The translations under genes and the position numbers were made by a program. The notes below the pieces were generated by a model. The model ran no database searches. It had not been told where the DNA came from and saw only the letters and a program-made list of their open reading frames with translations. Below, in pieces: positions 53,361 through 63,569 of a stretch of DNA of 64,000 nt (position 1 is its first letter; every line of letters begins with the position of its first letter). Source of the stretch: Deltaproteobacteria bacterium (GTDB lineage: Bacteria > Myxococcota_A > Polyangia > Polyangiales > Ga0077539); NCBI GenBank assembly GCA_016218725.1, contig JACRDB010000019.1, positions 1 through 64,000 of the forward strand, written 5' to 3'.

Positions 53361-56132
53361 ATGCGCCTCTATTGTCCCGGAGCCTTCCTGGCCTCCCTCG
53401 CCCTCCAGACCGTCGACGCTCCTGGCCGCTGCAGGGTCGTCCCCGGTGAGGACGGCGCCGTGGCCGTCTGGGCCATCTCCGGCGGCGCCGCCCGGTCGCG
53501 ACCGCCGAGCGACCTGGCGCTGCGCCTCGACGCGTCCTTGCGCCTCCCGCCGGGGCTCGACCCCGCGGCGGCCGCGCTCCCGGCCGGGTGGAGGCCCTCG
53601 GCGTCGAGCCACAGCTACCTCGACCTCGGCGCGAGCCTGGGTGGCAGGGGTCCTCGGAGCGCCCGCGCGGCCCTGGTTTTGGAGACGCAGCGCCCGGGCC
53701 GGCGGTACCTCTTCGTCGGGAGCGACGACGCCCTGGCGGTTACCCTCGACGGGCGTGAGCTCGCGCGCAATGTTCGCCCCAGGGCCTCGCGCGACGACGA
53801 CGACGTGGTGCCCCTGGAGCTCACCGCGGGGAGGCACCTCCTGGTCCTGCACCTCGCCTCCCGGGGCGACCTGGACCTCTTCGCGCGCATCGTGGGGGAG
53901 GACTTTGCCCCGGACCCGACGCTCCGGCTGGAGCTCCCAGGCGTCCCGGACGACGCCTGCGAGGCCCTCGGGACCGCGAGCGCCGCGATCGAAGTGCGCC
54001 GCACCGCGGAGAGCCTCGGAACGACGGCCACGGTCACCCTCTCCTACCCCGGTGGGACCGCCGCGGCAGGGGTCCCTCGCCGGGTGAGCCTCGCCGCGCC
54101 GGCCCTGCCCCCGGTGACCGCGAGCGTCGGGCTGGGAGGGCCTTTCATGGCCCCCACCACGCTCACCCTCACGGTGCCCGCGGCGACGCGCGCGGTGTCC
54201 CTCGAGGGCATCGGCGCGCCCCGCGCCTTCCCGGTGGTCCTTGAGGCCGACACCCGCGCGGTGCTCCTGCGCGCCGCCCGCGTGCTGGCGGGGCGAGATC
54301 CCACCGCGACGGACCCTGCGGGGCCCCTGCCGCAGGTGCCCCCAGCGGGCCCGATCCCGTGGGGGTCTCTGTGGTCCGTCGAGCGGGCCGAGGAGCGCCT
54401 CCGGGCGCTGGTCTCCGAGGGAGACCGCGACCTTGCCTTCGTGCGGGCGGAGACGGCGCTCCTGCGGAGTCTCCTGGACGACCTGGAGGCCGGTCGGGAC
54501 CCCTACGAGGCGCGTCGCGGGCCGCTGCGGAGGGCCTACCGCTCGCCGCTGGACGGCTCGCTCCAGGAGTACTCGGTGTACGTACCGGCGTCGTACCAGC
54601 CGTCCCAGGCGAGCCCGGTGGTGGTGGGCCTCCACGGGCTCCGGGGCAGCGCCCACCGCATGCTCCCGGTGCTCTTCGGGCTCTACGACGAGACCGAGGG
54701 GCGCACCCACGCCGAGCGCCACCTCCCTCCGCTGCCGGACGCTCGGGCGATCCTCGTGGCGCCAGACGCCTACGGCGATTCGTTCTACCGCCACGCGGGC
54801 GAGCACGACGTCCTCCGGGTGCTGGAGGAGGTGCGGGCGGCGTACCGCACGGACCCCGATCGTACGTACATGACAGGGCTCTCCATGGGGGGCATCGGCG
54901 CGGCGAGCGTGCCCTTCCATTTCCCGTCGCTCTTCGCGGCGGCGGCGCCGCTGTGCGGCTACCACAGCTACCTGATCCGGAGCGACACCCGCGGCGTGCG
55001 GCGCCCGTGGGAGCTGTTCCTCATGGAGTACCGCTCCAACGCGAGCTGGGCGGAGAACGGGCTGCACCTGCCGTTGTACATCGTGCAGGGCACGCTGGAT
55101 CAGCCCCTGGCGAACTCCACGGTCCTGTCCGAGCGCTACACCCAGCTCGGCTACGCGCTGGAGACCGAGTGGCCCGCGCTGCCCCACAACGTCTGGAGCC
55201 AGACCTACGCGGGGGGCCGGATCATCCCGCGGTTCCTTCGCTACCGCCGGGATCCGGCCCCGCGGAGGGTGCGCTTCCGCACGCCGGACCTGCGCTGGCG
55301 GCGCGCGTATTGGGTCACCTTCGAGGCCCTGGAGGCGCCGGGGCGCTGGGGGGAGCTCGACCTGGACCTGGACCGCCAGGGGCGAGGACGTGGGCGCAGC
55401 GCGGGGCTCTCCGCGGTGACCGTGACGCCCCCGGCGGCGGCGTTTGCGCCGGGGGTCTCCGCGGTGCAGGTCACCCTGGACGGCGACGCGCTCACGGCGC
55501 CGGTGGGCCAGGCCACCACCTGGGTGCGCTCGGGCGGGCGCTGGGCGCCGGGCGCGGCGCCTCCGCAGCGGGGCCACGGGCCGCTCCGCGAGGCGTTGGA
55601 CGGCCCGGCGGTGTTCGTCTACGGCACGCAGGTGGCGGCGGAGACGGCGCTCAATCAACGCGTGGCGCGGCACTGGGCGCGGCGCCCGGGGATGGCGCTG
55701 CGCTACCCGGTGGTGAGCGACGTGCAGGCCACCGACGCGGTGCTCCGGGGGCGCACGGTGGTGCTGGTGGGCACGCCCGGGAGCAACGCCCTCCTCGGGC
55801 GCTGGCAGCCGTCACTCCCGGTGAGGGTGCAGGGGGATGCGATCGTGGTCGGGGCACGGAACCACCCGGGCGCCCACCAGGGCGTGGTCTTCGCGACGGC
55901 GGTGCCGTCGGAGCCTGAGCGCACGCTGGTGGTGGTCACGGGCACCGACGCCCTCGCCGTGGCCAGGAGCCGGTCCCTGCCGGAGCTCCTGCCGGACTTC
56001 GTGGTCTACGACGATCGGGTGGCGCCCGCCCGCGGCAGGGTGCTCCTGGGCGAAGCGGCGCGCGTGGTGGCCGCTGGCTTCCTTGACGGGGCCAGCGCGG
56101 TGCACGGGTACACCCGGGACACGCTCCCGTGA
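53361..56132 (+). CDS. Large secreted protein with esterase / polyhydroxybutyrate-depolymerase-like domain
   Basis: A 923-residue protein. The ATG at 53361 gives a short signal-like start (MRLYCPGAFLASLALQTVDA). A beta-rich N-terminal part (about 1-310) contains a PA14-like segment (RYLFVGSDDALAVTLDGREL). The hydrolase domain (about 385-620) has VVVGLHGLRGSAHRM, the nucleophile elbow YMTGLSMGGIGA, an acid in VQGTLDQPLANS and a His in LPHNVWSQ. The C-terminal 300 residues hold a beta domain and an alpha/beta segment with FVYGTQVAAETALNQRVARH and VVLVGTPGSNALLGRW. It is divergent from the Cys-rich lipoprotein and tail to head with another Cys lipoprotein. The exact substrate is unknown. Confidence 0.75.
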   Translation: MRLYCPGAFLASLALQTVDAPGRCRVVPGEDGAVAVWAISGGAARSRPPSDLALRLDASLRLPPGLDPAAAALPAGWRPSASSHSYLDLGASLGGRGPRSARAALVLETQRPGRRYLFVGSDDALAVTLDGRELARNVRPRASRDDDDVVPLELTAGRHLLVLHLASRGDLDLFARIVGEDFAPDPTLRLELPGVPDDACEALGTASAAIEVRRTAESLGTTATVTLSYPGGTAAAGVPRRVSLAAPALPPVTASVGLGGPFMAPTTLTLTVPAATRAVSLEGIGAPRAFPVVLEADTRAVLLRAARVLAGRDPTATDPAGPLPQVPPAGPIPWGSLWSVERAEERLRALVSEGDRDLAFVRAETALLRSLLDDLEAGRDPYEARRGPLRRAYRSPLDGSLQEYSVYVPASYQPSQASPVVVGLHGLRGSAHRMLPVLFGLYDETEGRTHAERHLPPLPDARAILVAPDAYGDSFYRHAGEHDVLRVLEEVRAAYRTDPDRTYMTGLSMGGIGAASVPFHFPSLFAAAAPLCGYHSYLIRSDTRGVRRPWELFLMEYRSNASWAENGLHLPLYIVQGTLDQPLANSTVLSERYTQLGYALETEWPALPHNVWSQTYAGGRIIPRFLRYRRDPAPRRVRFRTPDLRWRRAYWVTFEALEAPGRWGELDLDLDRQGRGRGRSAGLSAVTVTPPAAAFAPGVSAVQVTLDGDALTAPVGQATTWVRSGGRWAPGAAPPQRGHGPLREALDGPAVFVYGTQVAAETALNQRVARHWARRPGMALRYPVVSDVQATDAVLRGRTVVLVGTPGSNALLGRWQPSLPVRVQGDAIVVGARNHPGAHQGVVFATAVPSEPERTLVVVTGTDALAVARSRSLPELLPDFVVYDDRVAPARGRVLLGEAARVVAAGFLDGASAVHGYTRDTLP

Positions 56133-56214
56133 GGGATCCACGGCAGGGGCGGAGCGACGCGCGAGCCCCGCGTCCTTGCGTGACCCCCGCCGCGTCGGCA
56201 CCATGGAGGGAACA

Positions 56215-57333
56215 ATGCGCCCTTCGTTCCTTCACGCGCTCCTCCCCTTCGGGCTCTTTGCCCTGGTCGCCTGCAAGGGCGCCGACCGGCCTGGCTCCAT
56301 CACCGGCGACGGCGCCGTCGCGCCCCCTCCTCCGGACCGGCCCCTGAGCGAGCTGCCCCCGCTGGTAGACCGCACGGACCCCGTGGACGGGCCCGATGGC
56401 CCCCCCTCGGAGGTCGGCGCAGACGCCCCCGTCCCGGACACCGGCGCCCCCACGGACCTCGGCCGCGACGCCGGCTCCGACGCGGCGCCCATGGACACGC
56501 CCCCAGCGGTCAATCGCTTGTGTTCCTTCCGCCCGGAGCAGCTCAACGCCATCGCCGTACGCCTCGCCACGTGCCTTGGACAGCCCGTGCAGCCGCTCCT
56601 GGAGGCCATGTACCGCCCCGAGTGGTGGGAGTCCGGCCCGATCCCCCTGCGGGCCTGCGAGGCCCTGGCCACCTGCGCCGCCACGGTCCGGAGCTGCCCG
56701 GACCTCTTCAATGATTGCCTCAAATACCGCGTCACCCCCGTGGACGGAGGCTCCTGCGCCTCGCTCCGACCGTCCTGTGAGCTCGATCGCCAGGCCACCC
56801 GCTGCGAGGGCTCCAACATCATCTCCGACGACTGCGAAGGCGTCTCCCGGCGCTGCGTCGCCACAACCACCGAGGCCGTCTGCGTCCCCATGAGGGCGGA
56901 CCCCTGCGCCCCCGGAGCGCCCCCCCGCTGCAACGGCGACAGCTACGAGCAATGCCTCGCCGGGGTGTACGTCCCTGTAAGGGATTGTGGGAGGGCCCTG
57001 GCCCGCTGTGACGTGGCCGTCGGCGGTTGTGTGGGCACGGGAGGGGCGTGTTCGGGCGAAGCCGTCACCTGCGACGGCACCCGGGTGTCTCGCTGCCGCG
57101 GAGGCCGCGCGAGCGTCGTGGACTGCGCCCTTCTGGTCACCGGCGGGGCATGCCGCACCGTGGGGAGTCGATCGTTCTGCGGCGGCGGGACCGAGTGCGA
57201 CCCCTCCGCGGCGCCCGCCACGGGGCGCTGCGAGGGCGACACGCTGGTGGTCTGCGCGGGGGGCTCCACCCTCCGCTTCGATTGCCGCGGGGCGGGCTTC
57301 TCCCGCTGCGGCGGCAACGGTTGCGTGCCGTGA
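56215..57333 (+). CDS. Cys-rich lipoprotein, hypothetical
   Basis: A 372-residue predicted lipoprotein. The ATG at 56215 follows GGAGGG and gives a signal ending FALVAC. An Asp/Pro linker is followed by a helical region with paired Cys (LRACEALATCAATVRSCPDL). Four to five short modules follow, of the form RCNGDSYEQC...DCGRALARC, TCDGTRVSRC...DCALL and RCEGDTLVVC...DCRGAGFSRC. They differ from the NCGxCG modules of the other two Cys-rich proteins but serve a similar disulfide-knot design. No catalytic motif. It is convergent with gmd. Confidence 0.78.
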   Translation: MRPSFLHALLPFGLFALVACKGADRPGSITGDGAVAPPPPDRPLSELPPLVDRTDPVDGPDGPPSEVGADAPVPDTGAPTDLGRDAGSDAAPMDTPPAVNRLCSFRPEQLNAIAVRLATCLGQPVQPLLEAMYRPEWWESGPIPLRACEALATCAATVRSCPDLFNDCLKYRVTPVDGGSCASLRPSCELDRQATRCEGSNIISDDCEGVSRRCVATTTEAVCVPMRADPCAPGAPPRCNGDSYEQCLAGVYVPVRDCGRALARCDVAVGGCVGTGGACSGEAVTCDGTRVSRCRGGRASVVDCALLVTGGACRTVGSRSFCGGGTECDPSAAPATGRCEGDTLVVCAGGSTLRFDCRGAGFSRCGGNGCVP

Positions 57334-57340
57334 GCCCTCG

Positions 57341-58390
57341 TCAGCGGTAGCCCCCGCGGGGGGCCTCTTCATGGCCCGAGCGCTTGAGGACGAGCTCGCG
57401 CTCGGCCAGGCGCAGGTCGCTCTCCACCATCATCTTCGCGAGGGCGCGCACATCCGTGGTCGGGGCCCACCCGAGGAGCCGCCGGGCCTTGGCGCTGTCT
57501 CCCTCCAGGTGGTCCACCTCGGCCGGGCGGAAATACCGAGGGTCCACCTCGACCAGGGCCTCCCAGTCCAGGTCCAGGGCGCCGAAGACCAGGCCCAGGA
57601 ACGCGCGGATGGTGATGCTCTCCCCGGTGGCCACCACGTAGTCGTCGGGCCGGTCCGCCTGGAGCATCCTCCACATGGCCTCCACGTAGTCCCCCGCGAA
57701 GCCCCAATCCCGGCGGGCGTCCAGGTTGCCTAGGTAGAGCTTCTCCTGGAGCCCGAGCTTGATCCGCGTGGCCGCGCGCGTGATCTTGCGCGTGACGAAG
57801 GTCTCCCCGCGCCGCGGGCTCTCGTGGTTGAAGAGCACCCCGTTGGCGATGAAGAGCCCGTAGCTCTCCCGGTGGTTCACGCACTGGTAGTGGGCGAAGA
57901 CCTTGGCGCAGGCGTAGGGGCTCCGCGGCTCGAAGCGGGTGGCCTCGGTCTGCCGGGGCTTCGCCGAGCCGAACATCTCGCTGGAGCCTGCCTGGTAGAC
58001 CTTCACCTGGCGGCCCGTGCGGCGCTGGTGCCCGCGCACGGCCTCCAGCACCCTCAGGACCCCGAGGGCCACCACGTCCGCGGTGTACTCCGGCTGGTCG
58101 AAGCTCACCCGGACGTGGCTCTGGGCGCCGAGGTTGTAGAGCTCGTCCGGCTCGACCTCCTCCAGGAGGTTGCGCAGCGCGCCGGAGTCCGTGAGGTCCC
58201 CGTAGTGAAGGTGGATCCGCGACTCCTGGTGGGGGTCCACGTACAGGTGGTCGATGCGGTCCGTGTTGAAGAGCGAAGCGCGGCGCACGACCCCGTGGAC
58301 CGCGTAGCCCTTGGAGAGGAGCAGCTCCGTGAGGTAGCTGCCGTCCTGGCCGGTGATGCCTGTGATGAGCGCGGTGCGCGGTGCCGTCAT
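57341..58390 (-). CDS. gmd: GDP-mannose 4,6-dehydratase
   Basis: A 349-residue SDR enzyme making GDP-4-keto-6-deoxymannose, the precursor of fucose, rhamnose or perosamine units. The NADP loop is [13 protein letters not shown], followed by [14 protein letters not shown], the catalytic Ser in [20 protein letters not shown] (YxxxK) and [15 protein letters not shown]. All key residues are intact. No partner reductase (fcl or rmd) is in the window. It is the most distal gene seen in the minus-strand polysaccharide group, 39 bases after the glycosyltransferase-like gene. Confidence 0.95.
   Translation of the reverse strand: MTAPRTALITGITGQDGSYLTELLLSKGYAVHGVVRRASLFNTDRIDHLYVDPHQESRIHLHYGDLTDSGALRNLLEEVEPDELYNLGAQSHVRVSFDQPEYTADVVALGVLRVLEAVRGHQRRTGRQVKVYQAGSSEMFGSAKPRQTEATRFEPRSPYACAKVFAHYQCVNHRESYGLFIANGVLFNHESPRRGETFVTRKITRAATRIKLGLQEKLYLGNLDARRDWGFAGDYVEAMWRMLQADRPDDYVVATGESITIRAFLGLVFGALDLDWEALVEVDPRYFRPAEVDHLEGDSAKARRLLGWAPTTDVRALAKMMVESDLRLAERELVLKRSGHEEAPRGGYR
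57350..57364. terminator. Possible bidirectional hairpin between convergent genes
   Basis: GCCCCC-GCG-GGGGGC forms a 6-bp stem just inside the 3' end of gmd, 17 bases after the stop of the convergent lipoprotein gene. There is no U-tract. It is terminator-like by position only. Confidence 0.3.
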
Positions 58391-58429
58391 GGGTCGGTGC
58401 CTCTCTGGTGCGCCGAGAGCGCCGAGGGT

Positions 58430-59254
58430 TCACCCCTGGCGCTTCGCGGGCACGGGGATGGGCCGGGGCTTGCGCAGCCCCGTGGCGCGCACCCACCGGA
58501 GGATACGGTTGCGGGCGCGCCAGGGGATCAGCTCCGCCGCCTCGTTGAGCACGCGGTTCACGTTACGGCGCGCGGCCTCCCGGGGGGAGAGCATCGGCCG
58601 CGCCGAGAGGTCCACCTCGACGCCCTGCTCGCGGCAGACCGCCACGCCGTAGGGGATCCAGCGCCCGGTCACCACCCCGGCGTAGAGCTCCAGCGCGGGC
58701 TCCCACACGGAGTAGAAGCCCCGGGCGAAGAGGTCGCTGCGCCGGGCGCCGAAGATCTCGAACTGCCATGCGTTCTCGCCGTCCTTGAGGAGCTCCAGGA
58801 GCGAGGCCTTGTGCCACAGCGCGGGCTGCATGGACGCGCGGTAGGGCGCTCCCAGATCGATCTCGCCCACGCGGGGGTGGCGCACCAGTCGCACGTCCGG
58901 GGCCGGGAAGGGCCGCAGGCGCAGGTACGCCCCATCGAGGGCCTGGAGCGTCCCGAGGAGCTCCGTCAGGAGCGCGGTGGGCACCTCCCGCTGGAGGAAG
59001 AAGTCCTCCAGGAGGATCAGCACGTAGTCCTCGGGGATCGCCTGGAGCATCTTCCGGGTGCTGGAGGACCAGTCACGATCGTCGCCCACGAGCAGCGGCG
59101 TGACGCCGGGCTCCTCGCAGGGGACGTGGTTGCTCCCGGCGTACACCGGGAGGGGGCAGTCCCGCCAATGGCGCCGGAAGAGCGCGTGGAAGGGCCTCCA
59201 GAGGTCCCGGTAGGGATCGCAGGACGGGACCAGTACCGCCAGCGGTGCGCTCAC
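58430..59254 (-). CDS. Putative glycosyltransferase-like protein of a polysaccharide locus
   Basis: A 274-residue soluble protein. The GTG at 59254 overlaps the stop of the upstream gene (GTGA). It starts LAVLVPSCDPYRDLWRPFHALF and has LLVGDDRDWSSSTRKMLQAI, YVLILLEDFFLQREV, a hydrophobic-aromatic middle, and FEIFGARRSDLFARGFYS. The layout, with a first strand, an acidic motif after about 95 residues and the position next to gmd and a flippase, suits a GT-A-type sugar transferase, but no confirmed DxD motif is present. The longer upstream frame is shadow. Confidence 0.6.
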   Translation of the reverse strand: MSAPLAVLVPSCDPYRDLWRPFHALFRRHWRDCPLPVYAGSNHVPCEEPGVTPLLVGDDRDWSSSTRKMLQAIPEDYVLILLEDFFLQREVPTALLTELLGTLQALDGAYLRLRPFPAPDVRLVRHPRVGEIDLGAPYRASMQPALWHKASLLELLKDGENAWQFEIFGARRSDLFARGFYSVWEPALELYAGVVTGRWIPYGVAVCREQGVEVDLSARPMLSPREAARRNVNRVLNEAAELIPWRARNRILRWVRATGLRKPRPIPVPAKRQG

Positions 59255-61998
59255 AGGAACCCGCGCGAGCTCCGGCGCTCGAAGGGGCCCAGGCTCGCCA
59301 CCCAGAGGCCCAGGCGACCGCCCGTGGGGCCGTCCAACGGCACGGGGGCGCCGAGGACGAGCGGGCCCGCGGTGGGCGCCGTCACCCCACGGTAGAGGTA
59401 CACCCTCGACGTGATGTAGTCCCCGACGCCGAGGTCCGAGAGACCGTCGCCGTTGATGTCGCCGCCACAGCCGGTGGCGAGGCCGAAGCCCATGGCGCCC
59501 GCGGGCACCGCGAGGGCGATCGCCGCGCCCGCGGTGGAGGTCATGCTCCCGAGGTAGACGTTCACCGGGTTGTTGCTGTTGTTCCCTACGATGAGGTCCC
59601 CGAAGCCGTCGCCGTTGAGGTCCCACGCCATGGAGAGCCCCTGGCCGAAGCCCACGGGGATCGCCGGCGTGGACGGCGAGGACACCTCCCGGAGCTGAGT
59701 GATGACACCGCCGACGCTGCCGTAGACCCGCACGACCCGCCCCTGGTAGCTGGACACGGCGAAGTCCGCGAGCCCGTCGCCGTTGTAGTCCACCGCGCCG
59801 GCGACGTTGTTGCCGAAATAGAGCGTGGACGCCGTGCCCGTGAGGGTCGCCGAGGCCACGGGCATCACGCCCGCGGGGGTGCCTCCTCGGTAGAAGTACG
59901 CCGTGGGCGCGGCGCCGCCGGGGGCGCTCGGGGCGCCGACGACGAGGTCCTCCGCGCCGTCGCCGTCCACGTCACCGACGCCCACCACAGACTGCCCGTA
60001 CATGGTCCCAGCGGGGGCGGGCGGCGCGAGGGTCTGGCTGGCGGTGGTGCTCACCCCCATGGAGCCGCCGAAATAAATGAAGGCCTGCGCGGAGTTTGGC
60101 GCGCCCACGGCGAGGTCTGCGTAGCCGTCGTTGTTGACGTCCCCGAGACCCGAGACCGAGAAGCCGAAGCCCGCGGGGCCCGTGAGCGCCACCGGCGTGG
60201 AGAAGCCCGTGCGGTTGCCGTAGTACACCGACACCTGCGTCGCTGTGCCGTGGCCCACCGCCAGGTCCCCGAAGCCGTCGCCGTTGAGGTCCCCGGCGTT
60301 GGCGACGGACTGGCCGTAGCCCGAGCCCGCGGCGCCGGTCAACCGCGGCCCCGCCGTGGGGGTACCGGTCGCCGAACCGTAGAACACCTGGGCCACGCCA
60401 TTGCCCGTGTTGCCGCTCGCCACGACGTCCCCGAGGCCGTCGCCGTTGTAGTCCGCGTTGGAGCCGTAGGACAGGTCCCGGGGCGTCGTCGCAATGATCC
60501 TGGGCGGAACCCGGAACTCCCAAACCGCCGACGGGTCCATGGACATGGTCCCGCCGACGCGATCGAAGGCCCGCCAGAACCACACCCCCGGAGCAAGCGC
60601 CAGGGGAACCGCCACCGAGGAGCCCGAGGCGTCGATGGTCTGGGCCACGGAGGCGCAGTCCCGGGTGCGGCACAGCTCGATCCGCGCGCCGGTGCTGCTC
60701 GTCGTGCCGCGCTCCCACCGCAGCGTCGGCTGGGTGATGGTCACCATCGCCGTCGACAGCGGGGCGAGGAGCCGCGGCGGCGTGGACCGCACACAGGTGT
60801 CCCCCACCAGCGCAAAGCCCGGCATGCACGAGAGACCACAGGTGCCGCTCACGCAGGTGGGCCTGCCGTTGGTGACACCTGGGCACACAGTCCCACACCT
60901 CCCACAGTTACGCACATCGGTGAGGGTGTTCACCTCACAGCCGTCGGCGTTCATGGCGTTGCAGTTCTGGAAGCCCGCCATGCAGCTCATGAGCTGGCAT
61001 GCGCGGGCCGCGCAGGCCGGGACCGCGTTGGCGAAGGCGCAGGCGTTGCCGCAGCGCCCGCAGTGGGCCACGGTGGTGCGCAGGTCCGCCTCGCAGCCGT
61101 TGCGGGTGTCCCGGTCGCAGTCGTCGAAGTCCGCCGCGCACATGGAGTTGCACCGGCCCATGCTGCACATGGGCGCGCCGCCCGCCACCGGCGGGCACGC
61201 CCGGCGGCACCCCCCGCAGTGCGTGGCGTCGGTGTTGGTATTCACCTCGCACCCGTTGGCGGTGTTGCCGTCGCAGTCTGCGAAGCCCGCGGCGCAGTCG
61301 ATCCCGCAGGCCCCGTCCTCGCAGACGGCCGTGGCGTTGGCGCCGCCCGCGCATGCCATGCCGCAGCGGCCGCAGTGCATCACCGAGGTCCCCAGCGTGG
61401 TCTCGCAGCCGTTCCCGAGGGCCATGTCGCAGTCCCCGCGATTGGGGAGGCATGCGCCGATGACGCAGGCCCCCGCCTCGCAGCGCAGCACCGAGGCCCC
61501 CGGGGCCGAGCAGACCACGCCGCAGCGCATGCAGTTGCTCGGGTCCACCTGGAGGTTCGACTCGCACCCGTCCGCCGTGTTCCCGTTGCAGTTGCCGAAG
61601 CCCGGGTTGCACTGGAGCTGGCACTCGCCCAGGACACACGCCGCGGCCCCGTTGGCGCCGGTGGGGCATTGCCTGCCGCACATCCCGCAGTTGGACACGT
61701 CGGTCCCCAGGGTGGCGCAGCGGCCCGCGCAGTTCATCTGCCCCGGCGGACAGATCACCTCCCGCACGCACCGCGAGGCCTGGCACTGGAGCCCCGAGGC
61801 GCACATCCCGCGCCCGCTGTCCCCGCCGCAGCAGGGTTGGTCCAGCAGGCCGCAGGACGGGCCGGTGTCCGCGTCCACGTCGGGCAGGTCCGGGGCGGTC
61901 ATGTCCGTAGAGGCATCGGGGACCGCGGAGGGGTGCTCCAACGAACACGCCAGCGCCCCCACCAGGACACCGTACAGCGCAACTCGAAAGCAGGTCAT
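59251..61998 (-). CDS. FG-GAP beta-propeller lipoprotein with Cys-rich modules
   Basis: A 915-residue predicted lipoprotein. The ATG at 61998 gives a signal ending LVGALAC and an Asp-rich linker. About seven Cys-rich modules follow, with NxTDxxHCGxCGxxC and DCDxxTxNGCEV features. A fibronectin-like spacer comes next, and then seven FG-GAP repeats with calcium loops such as DLNGDGFGDLAV and DVNNDGYADLAV, enough for a complete seven-bladed integrin-like propeller. It probably stands on the cell surface and binds polysaccharide or another protein. It lies between a flippase and a glycosyltransferase-like gene. Confidence 0.88.
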   Translation of the reverse strand: MTCFRVALYGVLVGALACSLEHPSAVPDASTDMTAPDLPDVDADTGPSCGLLDQPCCGGDSGRGMCASGLQCQASRCVREVICPPGQMNCAGRCATLGTDVSNCGMCGRQCPTGANGAAACVLGECQLQCNPGFGNCNGNTADGCESNLQVDPSNCMRCGVVCSAPGASVLRCEAGACVIGACLPNRGDCDMALGNGCETTLGTSVMHCGRCGMACAGGANATAVCEDGACGIDCAAGFADCDGNTANGCEVNTNTDATHCGGCRRACPPVAGGAPMCSMGRCNSMCAADFDDCDRDTRNGCEADLRTTVAHCGRCGNACAFANAVPACAARACQLMSCMAGFQNCNAMNADGCEVNTLTDVRNCGRCGTVCPGVTNGRPTCVSGTCGLSCMPGFALVGDTCVRSTPPRLLAPLSTAMVTITQPTLRWERGTTSSTGARIELCRTRDCASVAQTIDASGSSVAVPLALAPGVWFWRAFDRVGGTMSMDPSAVWEFRVPPRIIATTPRDLSYGSNADYNGDGLGDVVASGNTGNGVAQVFYGSATGTPTAGPRLTGAAGSGYGQSVANAGDLNGDGFGDLAVGHGTATQVSVYYGNRTGFSTPVALTGPAGFGFSVSGLGDVNNDGYADLAVGAPNSAQAFIYFGGSMGVSTTASQTLAPPAPAGTMYGQSVVGVGDVDGDGAEDLVVGAPSAPGGAAPTAYFYRGGTPAGVMPVASATLTGTASTLYFGNNVAGAVDYNGDGLADFAVSSYQGRVVRVYGSVGGVITQLREVSSPSTPAIPVGFGQGLSMAWDLNGDGFGDLIVGNNSNNPVNVYLGSMTSTAGAAIALAVPAGAMGFGLATGCGGDINGDGLSDLGVGDYITSRVYLYRGVTAPTAGPLVLGAPVPLDGPTGGRLGLWVASLGPFERRSSRGFL

Positions 61999-62033
61999 GG
62001 CGGCAGGGAGCCTACCAGAGCCCGCGCAAGGCT

Positions 62034-63569
62034 TCACGGCCCATCGCGCAGGGCCCCCCGGCCCAGGGCCCCCAGGACCCGCCCGCGAAAGCCCGGCGAG
62101 AGCCCTGCCAGGAGCGCCGCCAGGAGCCCGCCAAGGGCTACCGCCCGGAGGAGGAAGCCCCCGACGCCCGTGGCCGCCGGCACCAGGTGGTCCCAGCAGA
62201 GCCCCGCGGCCCCCAAGGCGGCGAGCTGCAGCACCATCGCACCGACTAGGCGCAGGGCCTCCCCCCGGGGGAGCCTGACGGCGCGGGTGAAGCGCACCCA
62301 GAGCGGCACCGACGCCACCCCGAGGGCCGCCGCCAGCCCCGCCACGGGAACCGCTACCAGACCCATCCCCGCAGCCAGGAGGAGCGCCAGGAGGAGGGCC
62401 TTGGCCAGCGCCTCGGCCAGGGTCACCAGGGAGGTCTCGCGGATCCGACCCGTGGCAAAGAGCGTCTGGGCCAGCACGGCCTCCACCGACTGCCAGGTGA
62501 GCGCCAGCGCCAGGAGCGCCGACACCCGCTGGCCTCCAAAGAGCTCCGGGCCCACCCACACCGCGACGAAGGAGCGATTGAGGCCCACCAGGCCGCCGAA
62601 GCCGATGGCCCCGACCCACCCGACGGCCCCGAGGAGCCGGGCCGTGACGTCCCGGAGCTGGGAGAGGTCCCCCTCACCGGCGAGGTGGGCCACCGCGGGC
62701 GCGAAGGCCGTCCCGACCCGGGTGGTGGCCTGGAGCACCACGTCCGCGGCGCGGCGGGTCATCGTGAGGGGCGTGACCTCCCGGGTCCCGAGGAGCCGCG
62801 CCACCAGCACCCTCTCGACGTTCTGGAGCAGGCTCTGCCCGAGGCGCGAGACCCAGGTGTAGCCCGAGAGACCAAAGACCGCCCGGAGCTCCGCGCGGTC
62901 GAAGCGAGGGCGCAGCCCGAGGCCCCGGTGCACGACCCGCCGGTAGAGCACCGCCGTGGCCACGAGGTACAGCCCCGCCCGAAACATCAGCCCCAGGGGG
63001 ATCGCGTGGACCCCGACGCCCGCCCGGAGGAGCACCACCGTGGCGACGATGCCCAGGCTCGTGCAGGTGAGGTACAGGCTCCCGAGGGTGAGCGGGAACT
63101 CCATCAGGGCCATGATCACCGCGGCGATGCTCAGGGCGCACAGGAGCACCGCCTCGCCCACGGACGCGAGCGCGAAGGAGCGCACCATCACCCTCGCGAC
63201 GGTGGGGTCCGTCACGCGCACCAGGGCGGGCACCCAGGGGGCCACCAGCACCCCGAGGGCCCCGAGGAGGAGCCCCAGGGTGAGGTTCACCCGGAGCCCG
63301 GTGCCGATGGTGCGCCCGAGGGCCTCCGGGTCCTTGCGACCGAGGGCGTGGCCGATGCGCTGCTGCATCACCCCGGCCACGCCCGGGTCGATGAGGGCCA
63401 GCCACGCCACGACGTCCCCGGACGCCAGCCAGGCAGCATACACCGGCCCCTGGATGTGCCGGAGGTACAGCGGCACGAGCACCACGCCCTGGACCATGGC
63501 GAGGGCCACGGAGCCGTACTGGTTCACCAGGCCGATCACCGTGGCCCTTCGGCGGTTGGGGGTCTTCAA
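62034..63569 (-). CDS. wzx: Wzx-type polysaccharide flippase (MOP superfamily)
   Basis: A 511-residue polytopic membrane protein with about 12-14 hydrophobic helices and the MOP/Wzx start (VIGLVNQYGSVALAMVQGVV, then LYLRHI). The TTG at 63569 overlaps the stop of the preceding gene (TTGA). An alternative GTG about 30 bases later has a better-spaced AAGG. It would move lipid-linked oligosaccharide units across the inner membrane. Neighbours gmd, the transferase-like gene and the FG-GAP lipoprotein fit a surface-polysaccharide locus. Confidence 0.82.
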   Translation of the reverse strand: MKTPNRRRATVIGLVNQYGSVALAMVQGVVLVPLYLRHIQGPVYAAWLASGDVVAWLALIDPGVAGVMQQRIGHALGRKDPEALGRTIGTGLRVNLTLGLLLGALGVLVAPWVPALVRVTDPTVARVMVRSFALASVGEAVLLCALSIAAVIMALMEFPLTLGSLYLTCTSLGIVATVVLLRAGVGVHAIPLGLMFRAGLYLVATAVLYRRVVHRGLGLRPRFDRAELRAVFGLSGYTWVSRLGQSLLQNVERVLVARLLGTREVTPLTMTRRAADVVLQATTRVGTAFAPAVAHLAGEGDLSQLRDVTARLLGAVGWVGAIGFGGLVGLNRSFVAVWVGPELFGGQRVSALLALALTWQSVEAVLAQTLFATGRIRETSLVTLAEALAKALLLALLLAAGMGLVAVPVAGLAAALGVASVPLWVRFTRAVRLPRGEALRLVGAMVLQLAALGAAGLCWDHLVPAATGVGGFLLRAVALGGLLAALLAGLSPGFRGRVLGALGRGALRDGP

